Source: JBDHZU01 sp039812085
GTDB lineage: Bacteria; Actinomycetota; Actinomycetes; S36-B12; UBA10799
Direction: 5' to 3'
Length of the DNA stretch: 8,013 nucleotides
Assembly (NCBI GenBank): GCA_039812085.1
Contig: JBDHZU010000093.1
Coordinates: 1-8,013, forward strand
The translations under genes and the position numbers were made by a program. Of this stretch, positions 6,811-8,013 are shown in pieces (within the stretch, counting starts at the first letter, position 1; the number at the start of each line of letters is the position of its first letter). Below the pieces are notes generated by a model, which had not been told where the DNA came from, did not search any database, and was given only the letters and a program-made list of their open reading frames with translations.

Positions 6811-7086
6811 TCAGCAGCCACCGGCTACTGCCGGCAGGATCGTCACCGTGTCACCGTCACTAACAGCGGTTTGGAGCCCACCGAGGAATCGCACATCTTC
6901 ATCATTCAGGTAGACATTGACGAATCGCAACAACTGCCCATCGGCGACCAACCGTTCGCCAATGCCCGGATGGGCTGATTCCAACGTCGTGACGACATCC
7001 GCCAAGGTGTCACCACTGGATGAGACCACTCGGGCGCCATCGGTATACGGGCGCAGAATGGTAGGAATCTCGACCTCGACAGACAT
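6811..7086 (-). CDS. cysO: CysO sulfur carrier protein (MoaD/ThiS family) with a C-terminal Gly-Gly-Cys
   Basis: This 91-residue ubiquitin-like protein carries sulfur to CysM as a C-terminal thiocarboxylate. It matches mycobacterial CysO through IPTILRPYTDG (residues 7-17), SGDTLADV (24-31), RFVNVYLNDEDVRFLGGL (54-71) and DGDTVTILPAVAGG (77-90). The oddity is the last residue: the codons are GGT GGC TGC TGA, so the primary product ends GGC where M. tuberculosis CysO ends GG. A thiocarboxylate can only form on an exposed diglycine, so the terminal cysteine must be removed first; the adjacent Mec peptidase cleaves exactly a Gly-Cys bond in CysO-Cys. The ATG at 7086 has TACTCT six bases upstream. 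It follows mec by 23 bases and precedes cysM. Confidence 0.94.
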   Translation of the reverse strand: MSVEVEIPTILRPYTDGARVVSSSGDTLADVVTTLESAHPGIGERLVADGQLLRFVNVYLNDEDVRFLGGLQTAVSDGDTVTILPAVAGGC

Positions 7087-7092
7087 ACCTCA

Positions 7093-7098
7093 AGAGTA
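7093..7098 (-). promoter_or_regulatory. Putative -10 element of a leaderless cysO promoter
   Basis: On the minus strand TACTCT, then TGAGGT, then the ATG at 7086. The GAGG in the spacer is too close to the ATG to be a good ribosome binding site. The element sits in the 23-base mec-cysO gap, so cysO-cysM may have its own transcript besides read-through from mec. Confidence 0.5.
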
Positions 7099-7109
7099 CG
7101 CCGATGGGC

Positions 7110-7532
7110 CTAGCTTTCCGAGATGCGCACCTCTTCCTCGGTGATCTCGCCGTCGACAATCCGATACGAACGCAGTTCGTAAGGTCCGTCTTCATTGCCT
7201 GTCTCGCGGGTACTCACCAGCAGGTAATGCGCATTGGGCTCAGAGGCATAAGACACATCTGTACGTGATGGGTACGCCTGCGTCGCGGTATGGGAGTGAT
7301 AGACCACGATCGGTTCTTCGTCATTGCGGTCCATCTCGCGGTAGAGCTTCAACAGATCTGCGGAGTCGAACTCGTAGAAAGTCGGCGACATCGCGGCGTT
7401 CAGCATCGGAATAAACCGGGTCGGCGTATCCGAACCCACCGGTCCAGCGATCACCCCACACGCCTCATCGGGATGGTCGCGACGGGCATGATCGACGATC
7501 TGATCGACCAACTCTTGGGAGATCTCAAGCAT
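7110..7532 (-). CDS. mec: Mec, JAMM-type metallopeptidase that releases cysteine from CysO-Cys
   Basis: A 140-residue zinc peptidase of the M67/JAMM family. The full catalytic motif is present: E23 in HPDEACGVIAG, then H79-x-H81-x7-S89-xx-D92 in YHSHTATQAYPSRTD. In M. tuberculosis Mec (Rv1334) removes the newly made cysteine from the CysO C-terminus, closing the sulfur cycle; the position directly before cysO and cysM supports the same role. Here it has a second likely job, removing the encoded C-terminal cysteine of new CysO. The length is normal for a stand-alone JAMM protein without fused domains. The ATG at 7532 has TACATT six bases upstream and no Shine-Dalgarno. The DUF2017 gene ends 43 bases before it. 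No SigH/SigR-type GGAAT-N18-GTT promoter was found in that gap. Confidence 0.95.
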   Translation of the reverse strand: MLEISQELVDQIVDHARRDHPDEACGVIAGPVGSDTPTRFIPMLNAAMSPTFYEFDSADLLKLYREMDRNDEEPIVVYHSHTATQAYPSRTDVSYASEPNAHYLLVSTRETGNEDGPYELRSYRIVDGEITEEEVRISES

Positions 7533-7538
7533 GGGTCA

Positions 7539-7544
7539 AATGTA
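7539..7544 (-). promoter_or_regulatory. Putative -10 element of a leaderless mec promoter
   Basis: On the minus strand TACATT, then TGACCC, then the ATG at 7532. It falls in the 43-base gap after the DUF2017 gene and could start a mec-cysO-cysM transcript. No clear -35 was found. Confidence 0.5.
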
Positions 7545-7575
7545 GAGCGCAAGAACTGGTGTTGGGTTACCGAAG

Positions 7576-8013
7576 TCACGACTTGGACAGCATCGCGGTC
7601 AGCAAAGAGTCCTGCCACCACGTGAGGAAGTCGTACAACGCCGCTTGCACCGCCTGCGGATCGTCATCAGCCAAGTTCACGAGTTCTTCTACGGAAGATT
7701 CGTTATCCAAGCCAAGTCGAACTCCCAGCGCTAACCGCATGTCATTGAGACCGCGCAACCAACTGTCGACGTCCTCGGCATCAACAAACACCGGTTCATG
7801 CCCGGCTTCGCCAGCGACCGCTGCCAGATCGATATCTGCCGCACCACGTTCCGATACTTCAGCCCAGGCATTCCACAAGTCGTCGTCTGGCTCATCGAAT
7901 CGCAGGCGGGACAACGCCGTCAGCACTAAAGCCCCGTCGGCGATCTTCGCCTCACGCAAGGTTCGATCGGTGTAGTTGCGGAAGTCCTGGCTGGCTGACT
8001 CGTCAGCGCTGTA
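7576..8013 (-). CDS. DUF2017-family protein, 5'-truncated
   Basis: The minus-strand frame is open from the window edge (8013) to the TGA at 7576-7578, giving about 145 visible residues; the N-terminus is missing. The TTG at 7959 is internal, because the residues before it (QDFRNYTDRTLREAKIADGA) are typical of the family. Other recognisable parts are VFVDAEDVDSWLRGLNDMRLALGVRLGL, SSVEELV and ALYDFLTWWQDSLLTAML near the C-terminus. The assignment rests on this resemblance and on position: DUF2017 genes lie between clpS and mec in many actinobacteria (Rv1332 in M. tuberculosis). The function is not established. It is mostly helical and acidic, with no membrane segment. Confidence 0.82.
   Translation of the reverse strand, partial: YSADESASQDFRNYTDRTLREAKIADGALVLTALSRLRFDEPDDDLWNAWAEVSERGAADIDLAAVAGEAGHEPVFVDAEDVDSWLRGLNDMRLALGVRLGLDNESSVEELVNLADDDPQAVQAALYDFLTWWQDSLLTAMLSKS

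Noticed and set aside
6811..6813. TGA after the TGC codon of cysO as a selenocysteine codon
   Set aside because: The frame beyond gives no conserved extension, cysM follows closely, and no selenocysteine insertion hairpin was seen; it is a normal stop.

Overview
The window looks like chromosomal DNA from an actinobacterium of moderate GC content (roughly 55-60% by eye). The main evidence is the right-hand two thirds. Reading leftward on the minus strand it runs DUF2017 protein, Mec (JAMM peptidase), CysO (ubiquitin-like sulfur carrier), CysM (cysteine synthase), then MurI, a metallo-beta-lactamase-fold hydrolase, RNase PH and RdgB. From memory this matches the Rv1332-Rv1341 neighbourhood of Mycobacterium tuberculosis, and several proteins closely resemble the mycobacterial versions. 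The lower GC suggests a lineage outside the classic high-GC soil genera; I cannot name a genus.

Layout. Bases 1-1040 (+) hold the 3' part of a membrane polyprenyl-phosphate sugar-phosphate transferase that starts surface polysaccharide or glycan assembly. Bases 1070-2242 (+) encode an MbfA-like protein, a ferritin-like diiron domain fused to a VIT1/CCC1 iron/manganese transporter. This pair ends tail to tail with the minus-strand block murI - MBL hydrolase - rph - rdgB (5247 down to 2248), which is tightly packed with ATGA and GTGA stop/start overlaps. A 112-base divergent promoter region separates murI from a small four-helix membrane protein (5360-5791, +). That gene converges on the minus-strand cysteine block DUF2017 - mec - cysO - cysM (8013 down to 5801). 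The first and last genes are cut by the window edges. No tRNA, rRNA, CRISPR array, insertion sequence or phage gene was seen.

How the genes work together. CysO carries sulfur as a C-terminal thiocarboxylate, CysM joins it to an O-phosphoserine-derived aminoacrylate to give CysO-Cys, and Mec cuts off the cysteine. The activating enzyme (MoeZ type) is not in the window. MurI supplies D-glutamate for peptidoglycan, RNase PH trims tRNA 3' ends, RdgB removes inosine and xanthosine triphosphates, and the MBL protein is a likely cyclic-nucleotide phosphodiesterase.

The most interesting points are: (1) the CysO gene encodes Gly-Gly-Cys at its C-terminus instead of Gly-Gly, so the primary product already looks like the CysO-Cys adduct and should need Mec before it can be charged; (2) four genes (murI, the small membrane gene, cysO, mec) have a TANNNT hexamer exactly six bases before the ATG, the geometry expected for leaderless transcripts; (3) the ferritin-transporter fusion. 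Otherwise the window is a conserved core region and I do not see a wholly new multi-gene system.
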